A program made the translations under genes and the position numbers. Positions 15,428 through 22,263 of a stretch of DNA of 25,760 bases are shown here, piece by piece. The stretch is taken from positions 1 through 25,760 of the IMG/VR virus record IMGVR_UViG_3300037847_003628. One strand, given 5' to 3'. The stretch's first letter is position 1. Each line of letters begins with the position of its first letter. The notes beneath the pieces were generated by a model that was not told the DNA's origin, made no database searches, and saw nothing but the letters and a program-made list of their open reading frames with translations. This stretch comes from a virus.

Positions 15428-15456
15428 CCATGTGTTCCCTCCAACACATGGATTTT
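15423..15456. terminator. perfect 14-bp inverted repeat, terminator or operator
   Basis: AAAATCCATGTGTT and AACACATGGATTTT pair perfectly around CCCTCC. On the minus strand the stem runs into ATTTTTTT, so it could stop leftward transcripts before the MoxR operon. It also overlaps the -10 and start of the plus-strand promoter, so it could equally be an operator for a dimeric repressor. The sequence alone does not decide between these. Confidence 0.6.
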
Positions 15457-15474
15457 AAAATTAACATATATCAT

Positions 15475-15528
15475 TCGGCAGTTGAACCTAATCGGCAGTC
15501 GAACCTGACGAAACTTTCGGCAGTCGAA
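15475..15528 (+). repeat. three iteron-like direct repeats TCGGCAGTYGAA
   Basis: Copies lie at 15475-15486, 15492-15503 and 15517-15528, with starts 17 and 25 bases apart; the first two also share the extension CCTRA. They stand just before the first gene of the replication operon, which encodes a winged-helix protein. Such arrays are typical of initiator or repressor binding sites. Confidence 0.7.
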
Positions 15529-15538
15529 TGGAAAGTGT

Positions 15539-15565
15539 TTGACAGAATGGTAAAATGGCTATAGC
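15539..15565 (+). promoter_or_regulatory. second possible promoter for the replication operon
   Basis: TTGACA (15539-15544) and TATAGC (15560-15565) are separated by 15 bases, the same short spacing as at the putative late promoter. The predicted start near 15572 is only a few bases before the ATG at 15575, so the transcript would be nearly leaderless; no Shine-Dalgarno precedes that ATG. Confidence 0.35.
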
Positions 15566-15574
15566 AATGACCCT

Positions 15575-15943
15575 ATGTCCAAATATTTTTTTAGAAAAGA
15601 AGTAGCAAATGCCTATGGTGTCAACGAGGCTATAATATTAGAAATGATTCATTTCAGGATTGGGAAGTCGAATCATAATGCAAATGGTCGCAAGTGGTGG
15701 TATGGCTCTGTAAGACATATAGCATCACACTTTCCATTCTTTACAGAGAAACAGGTATGGAGGATAATGAATAGCCTTGAGAAGCAGGGAGCATTGGTCG
15801 TCTCTAACTATAATAAAAAGAAATATGACAGGACGAAGTGGTATTCAGTTACCGAAGAAGCCTTATCCCATTTGGTAAAACCAATACCCTATGTAAATAA
15901 TAATAATAAAGAATTTGAAATACCAACTTATAAACCTCTATAA
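15575..15943 (+). CDS. winged-helix DNA-binding protein, possible replication initiator
   Basis: This 122-residue protein has an N-terminal helical stretch (MSKYFFRKEVANAYGVNEAI) and a winged helix-turn-helix at about residues 44-90, in which SVRHIASHFPFFTEKQVWRI and MNSLEKQGALVVSNYNKKK match the recognition helix and wing of phage replisome-organiser N-terminal domains. The tail is Asn-rich. It is the first gene of the replication operon, directly behind three direct repeats, so it may bind them as initiator or autoregulator. No Shine-Dalgarno precedes its ATG. Its last codons contain copy B of the 26-bp repeat. The DNA-binding fold is well supported; the initiator role is inferred, with a transcriptional regulator as the alternative. 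Confidence 0.7.
   Translation: MSKYFFRKEVANAYGVNEAIILEMIHFRIGKSNHNANGRKWWYGSVRHIASHFPFFTEKQVWRIMNSLEKQGALVVSNYNKKKYDRTKWYSVTEEALSHLVKPIPYVNNNNKEFEIPTYKPL
15874..15899. repeat. 26-bp direct repeat, copy B (3' end of winged-helix gene)
   Basis: GGTAAAACCAATACCCTATG plus TAAATA lies within the coding sequence and encodes VKPIPYVN; it matches 11187-11212 at 24 of 26 positions. A weaker split version (GGTAAAA at 15549 and ACCCTATGT at 15570) lies at the start of the same gene. Confidence 0.75.
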
Positions 15944-15945
15944 AA

Positions 15946-16674
15946 ATGCATATATACGATTATACAAATCCTGATTCTCCATTCCTGTCGGAAGAAACAT
16001 CCATAACATCTATCAGAAAGAATATAAATTTATTCCCATCTGTTACCACAATATTAAAAATGATTCCAAATCCTTTCTTGGATAAATGGAAATGTAGTAA
16101 GTATGTTGAACTCGCTAGAAAGTATCCTGAGAAATGTCCACAGGAGATATCAGACCTAGCATGGGGACAGGTGAGAGACCCTTACGGAAATATGCTATCA
16201 TCATCAGATTTTGGTACACTAGCACATAAATGCTTAGAGGATTATATCAATGGCGATGATATGGATGAAGCATGGAAAGAGTTTGTATCGAAGGTTATAT
16301 TTGAGATAGATGATTTAAATTTAAATGATATGGAATCAGAATATCTCATAGCAGATGAACAACTCAGAGTAGCAGGTACAATAGATTTACTTGCCAAGAA
16401 AGATGATAGATATGTTTTGTTAGATTATAAATTTAGAAACTGTAAAGGAACAGGTAAATTTTATGATAGTGATTGTTATCAGCTGTCGATAGAATCTTTT
16501 TTTGTACAGCAGAGATTTAACCTAACTTATCTACCAAAAATATGTAGTATATGTGTAGATGTTAATACAGGTTTACCATATTTAAAATGGTGGTCTCAAA
16601 AAAAACTTGACAAAGGTATACAGGTGTTTTTAGATGCAAGAGATTTATATTTTACTATGAATAATTTAGATTAA
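15946..16674 (+). CDS. PD-(D/E)XK exonuclease, RecB/Cas4-like
   Basis: This 242-residue nuclease carries the core motifs of the RecB/lambda-exonuclease-like fold: an upstream His in GTLAHKCLED (H94), GTIDLL (D147), LLDYK (D160-x-K162) and a following helix with CYQLSIES (Q179), the usual Q-x-x-x-Y/x position. Such proteins resect double-stranded ends for recombination. The ERF annealing protein, SSB-like protein and endonuclease VII encoded downstream support that role. The start follows the upstream stop by two bases and lacks a Shine-Dalgarno, so expression probably relies on coupling. The nuclease fold is quite sure; the polarity of degradation cannot be read from sequence. Confidence 0.8.
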   Translation: MHIYDYTNPDSPFLSEETSITSIRKNINLFPSVTTILKMIPNPFLDKWKCSKYVELARKYPEKCPQEISDLAWGQVRDPYGNMLSSSDFGTLAHKCLEDYINGDDMDEAWKEFVSKVIFEIDDLNLNDMESEYLIADEQLRVAGTIDLLAKKDDRYVLLDYKFRNCKGTGKFYDSDCYQLSIESFFVQQRFNLTYLPKICSICVDVNTGLPYLKWWSQKKLDKGIQVFLDARDLYFTMNNLD

Positions 16675-16691
16675 TCCAACAATCAAAAACA

Positions 16692-17018
16692 ATGAAGCAA
16701 AATTATACAAAACAAATGCAGACCGACAAGGTCTTGTCTGAGCTATTACATATAGCAGACGAAGATATCAAGCGTAACGGAGATACAACGCTTATGAGTC
16801 ATATCATTGAGGCTATGCAAGTAGTCGAACAACAAACAGGTAATCTTTTCGCAGAAAAATCTATCGACCGAGCGAAAGTTATATCTTTACTTAGAGAGTT
16901 AGAAGTTGACCTAGTATGTGCAAAGCATAATTGCGAGAGTCAAGATGTAACTAAGGTTTTAGATTGCATGGGAAGAACTCTTACGATTGCTATTGAGGAG
17001 GTAGATTCAGATGGCTGA
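16692..17018 (+). CDS. hypothetical early protein
   Basis: This 108-residue, largely helical protein has mixed charge and three Cys in its second half (VCAKHNC, VLDCMG). It has no membrane span and no recognised motif. It follows the exonuclease gene by 17 bases without a good ribosome binding site. Its last codons include GAGGAGG, which is the ribosome binding site of the next gene, and its TGA overlaps that gene's ATG region by 8 bases. A role in early host takeover or replication is possible from position only. Confidence 0.5.
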   Translation: MKQNYTKQMQTDKVLSELLHIADEDIKRNGDTTLMSHIIEAMQVVEQQTGNLFAEKSIDRAKVISLLRELEVDLVCAKHNCESQDVTKVLDCMGRTLTIAIEEVDSDG

Positions 17019-17286
17019 TAAAAACGAAAAATATAGTCATTGGTTATTAACACTCGAAATCAGAGATGGCGAGTTTGAATATACTGATAGATATGTTGTC
17101 AATACACGAGAGCCTAGGGATGAAAATTCAGCATGGAAATATATTACCAATGAAGAATTAGATTACCTAGATTTCAACGATGAGGAAGAGGGCGAAGCAG
17201 AGGATTATAATGGCAGATATTTTAATATTGGTATTGACCCTGTAGAGACTGAACATTTAGAAGTATTAGACAAATACATGAGATGA
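17011..17286 (+). CDS. small acidic early protein
   Basis: This 91-residue, strongly acidic protein has a Glu/Asp cluster at about residues 47-65 (DYLDFNDEEEGEAEDYN) and a beta-rich N-terminal half (HWLLTLEIRDGEFEYTDRYV). It has a strong GAGGAGG ribosome binding site within the preceding gene, and its stop overlaps the next ATG as ATGA. Small acidic phage early proteins often mimic DNA or bind host enzymes, but nothing specific identifies such a role here. Confidence 0.55.
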   Translation: MADKNEKYSHWLLTLEIRDGEFEYTDRYVVNTREPRDENSAWKYITNEELDYLDFNDEEEGEAEDYNGRYFNIGIDPVETEHLEVLDKYMR

Positions 17287-17792
17287 ATATCTTTTGCATA
17301 GATAAAGACCCAATACAATCAGCAAGATGGTTATGTGACCAACATTGCAACAAAATGGTATTGGAGTCAGCACAGATGGTAGCAAATTGTTTTCCAACAG
17401 AGGCACTAGAACTTGCACCCAAAACACAAAAAGGTACAACTAGAAAATATTCTTATTGGAAACATCCTTGCTCCATATGGGCTAGAGAAACTATGGGCAA
17501 CCTAGCTTGGCTTCTGTTACATTCATTAGAGATGGAAGAGGAGCGTAAGGACAGAGGATTCAATCCACACTTTTCAGCCGACTTTCTCAAGTGGGCTTTA
17601 CATAATATGCATCTATCAAGTAACAACGAATCAAATGAAGTTACTGATTTTGCTATCGCTATATCAAGTGACATGAAGTGTAGGCAAGTACCCAACTTTG
17701 ATAACTTAGATGCAGTAAATAAATATAGACTCTATTACAAGTACGACAAACCTTTCGCTACTTGGAAACAAAACAAACCAAAATGGATATAA
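17283..17792 (+). CDS. conserved phage protein of unknown function
   Basis: This 169-residue protein belongs to a family common in tailed phages: a MNIFCIDKDP start, then CDQHCNKMVLESAQMVAN (residues 18-35, with conserved Cys, His and Lys), the central KHPCSIWARE (59-68), and a C-terminus with NKYRLYYKYDKPFATWK. The invariant His, Cys and Lys/Trp positions suggest an enzyme or nucleic-acid-binding protein, but I know of no established activity. It overlaps the upstream gene by ATGA and sits among small early genes. Family recognition is by pattern. Confidence 0.65.
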   Translation: MNIFCIDKDPIQSARWLCDQHCNKMVLESAQMVANCFPTEALELAPKTQKGTTRKYSYWKHPCSIWARETMGNLAWLLLHSLEMEEERKDRGFNPHFSADFLKWALHNMHLSSNNESNEVTDFAIAISSDMKCRQVPNFDNLDAVNKYRLYYKYDKPFATWKQNKPKWI

Positions 17793-17796
17793 AAAA

Positions 17797-18012
17797 ATGA
17801 AAGATACACAAATATTAGATGAAATAGCTATCAAGCTAGAAAACACAATCGACATGGATGCAGAATTGCAAATCGAAGGGCAAGAAAGCGTAGATAAATT
17901 AACGCTTGACACATCAGCAGAAGTGGCAAATTATTGCTCTGAGCTTTTACATTTTATATGGCAACAGAGATTACAAGAACAGAAGAAGGAGAAAAAGCAA
18001 GTGATGGTCTAA
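17797..18012 (+). CDS. hypothetical early protein
   Basis: This 71-residue helical protein has an acidic first half (MDAELQIEGQESVDKL) and a basic tail (QEQKKEKKQ). It starts 4 bases after the preceding stop. The 3' end overlaps the next predicted gene by 55 bases, which is long for this operon, so one of the two starts may be wrong. No family was recognised. Confidence 0.45.
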   Translation: MKDTQILDEIAIKLENTIDMDAELQIEGQESVDKLTLDTSAEVANYCSELLHFIWQQRLQEQKKEKKQVMV

Positions 18013-18200
18013 ACCATATTGATATGGCAATGAAATCCGTATCATATTGTTACTTTCAAGCTAAGGCTTCAGATGATAGAACCTTCAATGGTATATCATC
18101 TGAGTCTTGGCTTTCTTGTATAAACTTTTTAGGACAATTTAAAATGAATTATGACACTACCTCAAGACCCACAGAAGAGAAAAGAGATTCCAATATATAG
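17958..18200 (+). CDS. hypothetical early protein
   Basis: This 80-residue protein has its clearest core after residue 20 (HIDMAMKSVSYCYFQAKASD). It overlaps both neighbours, by 55 and 50 bases. No Shine-Dalgarno precedes ATG 17958; an internal ATG at 18024 would remove the upstream overlap and give a protein of about 58 residues starting within the conserved-looking part. No known domain was recognised. Confidence 0.4.
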   Translation: MATEITRTEEGEKASDGLNHIDMAMKSVSYCYFQAKASDDRTFNGISSESWLSCINFLGQFKMNYDTTSRPTEEKRDSNI

Positions 18201-18423
18201 TGGATTCATCAAATACTTTCCTGATGCTATAGTCGAAGTTACTAAACTTTCTGTAGCAGGAAGTAAACAACATCATCCTGATGCTAGTTTGCATTGGGAT
18301 AAATCTAAATCAAAAGATGAACTAGACGCAATGATGCGTCACCTGCTTGAAAAGGATTTTGCTTCTGTAGCATGGCGTGCTATGGCTAACCTACAAAGAG
18401 AATTAGAGAAAGATGAAAGATAA
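18151..18423 (+). CDS. DUF5664-type protein, dATP/dGTP diphosphohydrolase N-terminal-like
   Basis: This 90-residue protein matches a widespread phage family by its pattern: KRKEIPIYSGFIKYFPDAIV (residues 9-28), VSVAG-type AGSKQHHPDASLHWDKSKS (about 36-54), DELDAMMRHLL (56-66) and a C-terminal VAWRAMANLQRELE. The family has been linked to dATP/dGTP diphosphohydrolase proteins (MazG/HD-type nucleotide clean-up), but the activity of stand-alone copies is not something I can confirm. The conserved His, Asp and Lys residues suggest metal or nucleotide binding. It overlaps the next gene by 11 bases. A dNTP-pool role during replication is inferred. Confidence 0.65.
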   Translation: MTLPQDPQKRKEIPIYSGFIKYFPDAIVEVTKLSVAGSKQHHPDASLHWDKSKSKDELDAMMRHLLEKDFASVAWRAMANLQRELEKDER

Positions 18424-18670
18424 CCCTCACCTAGAATATTACCAAGAAATAGTAAATGAAAATGCAATACAATTTGATGACCTCGATTATGCTATTGTGG
18501 GCGTTAGCCATGATGGTTTGTTTATTTATGACTATGATAGGCTTGTTGAATCTTTTATAACAGATACAGAAATGACTATCGAAGAAGCCGTTGAATGGAT
18601 AGATTTCAATGTGCTAGGCACAAATGGTGGGCAAGGCTTCATCATAATGTATAGCAACGAAGATATATAA
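18413..18670 (+). CDS. conserved small phage protein
   Basis: This 85-residue acidic protein has the pattern seen in many uncharacterised phage proteins: a hydrophobic strand in DYAIVGVSHDGLFIYDYDRL (residues 25-44), MTIEEAVEWIDFNV (55-68) and a hydrophobic end GFIIMY. It overlaps the upstream gene by 11 bases, and its TAA overlaps the next ATG (TAATG). The function is unknown. Confidence 0.6.
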   Translation: MKDNPHLEYYQEIVNENAIQFDDLDYAIVGVSHDGLFIYDYDRLVESFITDTEMTIEEAVEWIDFNVLGTNGGQGFIIMYSNEDI

Positions 18671-18873
18671 TGGCTAACAAATACGAAATAATTTATAAGC
18701 ATTACGATATGCATCCTGACTACAGGGGATATCAGGTTCGATGGGCAAGAGACAAAGCTCAGGCAATAAGTTACATATGTCCTACTAAACCAAATAAGGA
18801 CGGAGTTGGCGTTACGAAGAAAGGTGCTACAATAAAAATTTTAGAAGTAAATGAAATACCTCCCTCAGAATAA
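18670..18873 (+). CDS. small hypothetical protein
   Basis: This 67-residue basic protein has alternating strands and helices (KYEIIYKHYDMHPDYRGYQV, KAQAISYICPTKP) and a beta C-terminus (ATIKILEVNEIPP). Its start overlaps the previous stop (TAATG), and its end overlaps endonuclease VII by 23 bases. It resembles the many small beta-alpha phage proteins of unknown function. No motif was recognised. Confidence 0.5.
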   Translation: MANKYEIIYKHYDMHPDYRGYQVRWARDKAQAISYICPTKPNKDGVGVTKKGATIKILEVNEIPPSE

Positions 18874-19300
18874 AATAAAGCAATATCGAGAAGATAATAT
18901 GCCTGACAAATGTCCAATCTTTGGCGTTAAGATGAATTATCCTGTGCTAGACCATTGCCATAAGAACTATAAAGTAAGGGGCGTTATAGATAACTATGCC
19001 AACTTATTTATCGGCAAGATTGAGAATGCATACGATAGATTTGGACAATCTTCAAAATTAGGCTTGACAGATGTTTTGAGAAATGTAATTATCTATCTCG
19101 AAAATAAGCAACCGAACATTTTACACCCTGTAGGATTTCGGCAGATGACCAAACACTTTAAGAATTGTAGCAAGATTGACCAAATATTATTAATGAAGCA
19201 CGAAGGTATAAGTAAGGCAGATATAGATGATTGCAGTAATTCACATGAGAGACTTTCTTTATACAGATTAACCATAAAACAAAAATGCAAAAATATATAA
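18851..19300 (+). CDS. recombination endonuclease VII-like
   Basis: This 149-residue His-Me finger nuclease probably cuts branched DNA before packaging. The catalytic block is at residues 30-57: PVLDHCHKNYKVRGVIDNYA then IGKIEN, matching the family pattern LDHDH..G.VRG.L...N...G. D34, H35 and H37 fit the active site. The C-terminal region (HPVGFRQMTKHFKNCSKIDQ, then EGISKADI) resembles the T4 gp49 C-terminal helices. Only one of the usual four zinc Cys (C21) is obvious; the others are replaced (CPIFGVKM; DNYANLF). It overlaps both neighbours. The identification is good; the missing zinc site is a real oddity. Confidence 0.75.
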   Translation: MKYLPQNKIKQYREDNMPDKCPIFGVKMNYPVLDHCHKNYKVRGVIDNYANLFIGKIENAYDRFGQSSKLGLTDVLRNVIIYLENKQPNILHPVGFRQMTKHFKNCSKIDQILLMKHEGISKADIDDCSNSHERLSLYRLTIKQKCKNI

Positions 19301-19737
19301 ACCAAAAACTTCAGCTAGTATCAGTTGAGGTAAAATGTAAAAAGAGTAATTATAACTCTTTCGGCAAATATTCATATTGGAACATAGAGGATATTTGCGA
19401 GGCAATCAAACCCCTCCAAGAAAAACATAATGTAGTATTCACTTTAGATGATGAGATTGTAAACATCGGTGATAGATTTTATGTAAAGGCAAAAGCAAGT
19501 GTCACTTGTACAGAGTCAGGCGAATCAATATCTGTTGTAGGATATGCTAGAGAGCCTGAATCCATCAAGCAAATGAACCCAATGCAGATTGTGGGAGCTT
19601 GCTCAAGCTATGCTCGCAAAAGAGCAATGAGTGGTCTACTGATGCTAGATGACACAAAGGATGCAGATTCTTTTAACAAACACGAGGATGAACCCTCAAA
19701 TATTAACAATGAAAATGGAGACGATGACTTACTATGA
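19285..19737 (+). CDS. erf: ERF-family single-strand annealing protein
   Basis: This 150-residue protein matches ERF recombination proteins: FGKYSYWNIEDICEAIKPLQ (residues 26-45), a beta strand pair around DRFYVKAKASVTCTESGESI, AREPESIKQMNPMQIVGACS (88-107) and SYARKRAMSGLLMLDDTKDA (107-126), ending with an acidic tail (NGDDDLL). Such proteins anneal complementary single strands made by a partner exonuclease; the PD-(D/E)XK nuclease upstream is the obvious partner and the SSB-like protein follows directly. The start overlaps endonuclease VII by 16 bases, and the stop overlaps the next ATG (ATGA). The identification is confident. Confidence 0.85.
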   Translation: MQKYINQKLQLVSVEVKCKKSNYNSFGKYSYWNIEDICEAIKPLQEKHNVVFTLDDEIVNIGDRFYVKAKASVTCTESGESISVVGYAREPESIKQMNPMQIVGACSSYARKRAMSGLLMLDDTKDADSFNKHEDEPSNINNENGDDDLL

Positions 19738-19976
19738 GTTATGTACAAAAAGAAGGGACAGGAGCTTCCTTTCAAAATAAAAAGAAAAGCTCTGAAAAAT
19801 CGCCATCACTATTAGGAACAATTACAATTCCAAGTGATATGGCAGGCAAGCAAGTTAATATTGCTTCTTGGATGAATGAAAAGAATGGTAGCAAATACTA
19901 TTCACATAAGTTATCACATATACAACAAAAGGAGGAATCCAATAATTCCGTTGAGTTAAACGAAGACCCTTTTTGA
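19734..19976 (+). CDS. SSB-like protein with acidic tip (DUF736-like)
   Basis: This 80-residue protein has an N-terminal KEGTGASFQNKKKSSEKSP, an OB/strand-like core LGTITIPSDMAGKQVNIASW and SKYYSHKLSHIQ, and a C-terminus VELNEDPF, which resembles the acidic Phe-terminated tip of bacterial SSB proteins. The layout resembles small phage proteins of the DUF736 type, often found beside recombination genes. It is coupled to ERF by an ATGA overlap. Single-stranded DNA binding is inferred from the tip, the core and the neighbours. Confidence 0.55.
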   Translation: MSYVQKEGTGASFQNKKKSSEKSPSLLGTITIPSDMAGKQVNIASWMNEKNGSKYYSHKLSHIQQKEESNNSVELNEDPF

Positions 19977-20003
19977 TTTAGCGTAAGCGAACCATTATCT
20001 ACC

Positions 20004-20798
20004 TTGAGTAAAAAAGCCAAGATAAACCGACTTTATTGGGATATAGAAACATCTCCCAATGTCGGTTTATTTTGGCAATCAGGGTATAAGGTAAATATAT
20101 CTCATGATAGCATAGTCCAAGAAAGAGCGATTATGTGCATATGTTATAAATGGGAACACCAAAAGACAGTCCACAGCTTGGAGTGGGACAATGGTGATGA
20201 TAGAAAGATGATAGAAGAGTTTATAGATGTTCTATCAATAGCAGATGAAACTGTAGCACATAATGGAGATAACTTTGATATTAAGTTTTTCAACTCAAGG
20301 GTTATCTTTCATGACTTAGTACCACCAAGACCCTGCAACTCCGTTGATACTTTGAAGTTAGCAAGGAAGAAATTTAGATTTAATTCAAATAGACTAGATT
20401 ATCTAGGCAAATATCTATTTGAAGATGGCAAGATTCATACCTCATTCGACCTATGGAAAGATATTCTTCTCAAGAATTGTGAGAAGGCTATGAGAAAAAT
20501 GGTAAGATATTGCAAGAAAGATGTATTATTACTTGAAAAGGTATACCAAAAGTTATGTAATTATGATGAACATAAGACCCATGTCGGAATGCTAAATGGA
20601 TATGACGGATGGAGTTGCCCTGAGTGTGCATCAATAGATGTTATCAGAGATGGTATTAGGGTAATGAAAGCATCCAAGAAGTATCGTATGAGATGCAAAT
20701 GTTGTGGGAGAGTTTACCAAATATCACAAGCCAATATAAATAAATTTTATGAGTACAGAAAGTTTGAAAAACCTCAAGACAGAAGAGCAAAACCTTAA
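20004..20798 (+). CDS. DEDD-type 3'-5' exonuclease with C-terminal zinc ribbon
   Basis: This 264-residue protein has an RNase H-like exonuclease domain: LYWDIETSPNVG (D13, E15; Exo I), AHNGDNFDIKFF (D89/D92; Exo II) and MVRYCKKDVLLL (Y169 and D173; Exo III, DEDDy type). This resembles the proofreading domain of family B DNA polymerases, but there is no polymerase domain. Residues 203-240 form a probable zinc ribbon with CPEC (205-208) and CKCC (231-234). The start is TTG at 20004, since no ATG lies before the Exo I motif. The 3' end overlaps a small coiled-coil gene by 50 bases. A proofreading, repair or nuclease role in replication is inferred; the domains are clear. Confidence 0.8.
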   Translation: MSKKAKINRLYWDIETSPNVGLFWQSGYKVNISHDSIVQERAIMCICYKWEHQKTVHSLEWDNGDDRKMIEEFIDVLSIADETVAHNGDNFDIKFFNSRVIFHDLVPPRPCNSVDTLKLARKKFRFNSNRLDYLGKYLFEDGKIHTSFDLWKDILLKNCEKAMRKMVRYCKKDVLLLEKVYQKLCNYDEHKTHVGMLNGYDGWSCPECASIDVIRDGIRVMKASKKYRMRCKCCGRVYQISQANINKFYEYRKFEKPQDRRAKP

Positions 20799-20961
20799 AG
20801 AATGTATACAAGGAATAGAAGTATTAAAAGATTTGACATACTCTTTATCAGAGGGAAGATTCGATGAAACAAATTCAATTTTAGTAAAATCCATAAAACA
20901 AACATCTACAGAACTAGAAAGGCAAATGAAGCAAATATATGAGAGAATCAGAACCCCCTAA
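20749..20961 (+). CDS. small coiled-coil protein
   Basis: This 70-residue protein appears almost entirely helical with heptad-like spacing (LKNLKTEEQNLKECIQGIEV, then TSTELERQMKQIYERIR). It overlaps the exonuclease by 50 bases and DnaB by 23 bases. Its location directly before the helicase raises the possibility of a helicase-associated or loader-like accessory, but it has no ATPase motif and no known family. It may alternatively be a coincidental frame; the overlaps and composition support it moderately. Confidence 0.5.
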   Translation: MSTESLKNLKTEEQNLKECIQGIEVLKDLTYSLSEGRFDETNSILVKSIKQTSTELERQMKQIYERIRTP

Positions 20962-22258
20962 TTCAGTCGAAGCAGAGAAGATATTATTATCTTGTTGCAT
21001 CAGAGAGACAGAAAAATTCGAGGAATCAATGTCAATACTCGATGTTGATGACTTTTACTACGAAAACCACAAGGTTATCTACTCAGCCCTCAAGAAGATT
21101 TTCAATGACAACAAGCCCATAGATGAACTATCGCTTGTAGAGGAACTCAAATCTAGGAATGCAATAGATGATGTAGGAGGCATTCCATATATATATGAAG
21201 TTATGGATGCTACAGAGACATCTCTGAGAGCCAAAACATCAGCAATCATCATTAAGGAGAACTCGAACAAGAGGCAACTTATAAGAACATCACGAGAGGC
21301 TATCGAATCTATACAGTCAGGTAGTGATTATCAAGATGTATTAGGCGATATTGAGAAGTCGATTGACAGACTAGACTCAAACTTTTCTCAGAATACAAAG
21401 CTAGGAGATAATGTTAATAGTTTCATAGAGAATATAAAATCTATGAAAGATGGAACATATCAATCACATAAGCTACCAACAGGAATATCACATTTAGATG
21501 AAAAGTTATCTGAGGGTGGCATTGGCAGAGGTGAAGTCATGGTGATATCTGCACCAACATCATGTGGTAAATCACAACTAGCATTGAATGTAGCACTCAA
21601 GACTGCTATATCAGATGGCAAGGGTGTTGCTATATTTTCATTTGAAATGCCATCAGAGCAGATAATGAAGAGGATGACACAAATATCATCAGGCAAGAAT
21701 ATTGCTCATACTCTGACTAAACTAGAGGAGAATAAACAAAAAGATTTCATTGAGATAGATAGCTCTATCCAAAAATTGCAGGAAGCAAATATTCATATCA
21801 TACATTATGTCAAGGGTATCACGGAGCTCAAGGCAAAGTGTAGGCAACTCAAGCGTAAGAATGATATAGAACTTATTGTGATAGATTATCTACAGCTAAT
21901 CACATGGGACAGAAGAATGTCTAAGTGTGATGGCATAGCAGAAGTATCACATGGCATAAAGCAGATGGCAATGGAACTAGATTTACCTGTTATATTATTA
22001 GCACAGATAAATCGTGAAGGAGCTAAGAGTGGCAAACCTAATATCTATAGCTTAAAAGATTCAGGCGATGTAGAGAATGATGCAGATATTATTTTAATGA
22101 TGTATCCAAAAAATGTTGACCTAGCACAGTCAAAAAAACTTGACAAGAATGGTAAGCCATATGTAGAATTAGAATATAAATTAGTAAAGAATCGAGAAGG
22201 CGAAAGAGATGTTGGAGGAATATTTGTATTCGATAATTATGTAGGCAGATTTTTATGA
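20939..22258 (+). CDS. dnaB: replicative DNA helicase, DnaB family
   Basis: This 439-residue helicase would unwind the fork 5'-3'. The N-terminal domain (residues 5-95) has the typical PPNSVEAEKILLSCCI and DDVGGIPYIYEVMD patterns. The RecA-like domain contains Walker A APTSCGKS (205-212), FSFEMPSEQIMKRM (233-246), Walker B IVIDYLQLI (313-321) and AQINREGAKSGKPN (355 on), followed by LKDSGDVENDADI. Length is typical. No helicase loader or primase is recognised nearby, so host factors or the winged-helix and coiled-coil proteins may help. It is followed by a structured 83-base gap. The identification is firm. Confidence 0.95.
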   Translation: MRESEPPNSVEAEKILLSCCIRETEKFEESMSILDVDDFYYENHKVIYSALKKIFNDNKPIDELSLVEELKSRNAIDDVGGIPYIYEVMDATETSLRAKTSAIIIKENSNKRQLIRTSREAIESIQSGSDYQDVLGDIEKSIDRLDSNFSQNTKLGDNVNSFIENIKSMKDGTYQSHKLPTGISHLDEKLSEGGIGRGEVMVISAPTSCGKSQLALNVALKTAISDGKGVAIFSFEMPSEQIMKRMTQISSGKNIAHTLTKLEENKQKDFIEIDSSIQKLQEANIHIIHYVKGITELKAKCRQLKRKNDIELIVIDYLQLITWDRRMSKCDGIAEVSHGIKQMAMELDLPVILLAQINREGAKSGKPNIYSLKDSGDVENDADIILMMYPKNVDLAQSKKLDKNGKPYVELEYKLVKNREGERDVGGIFVFDNYVGRFL

Positions 22259-22263
22259 TTTAA

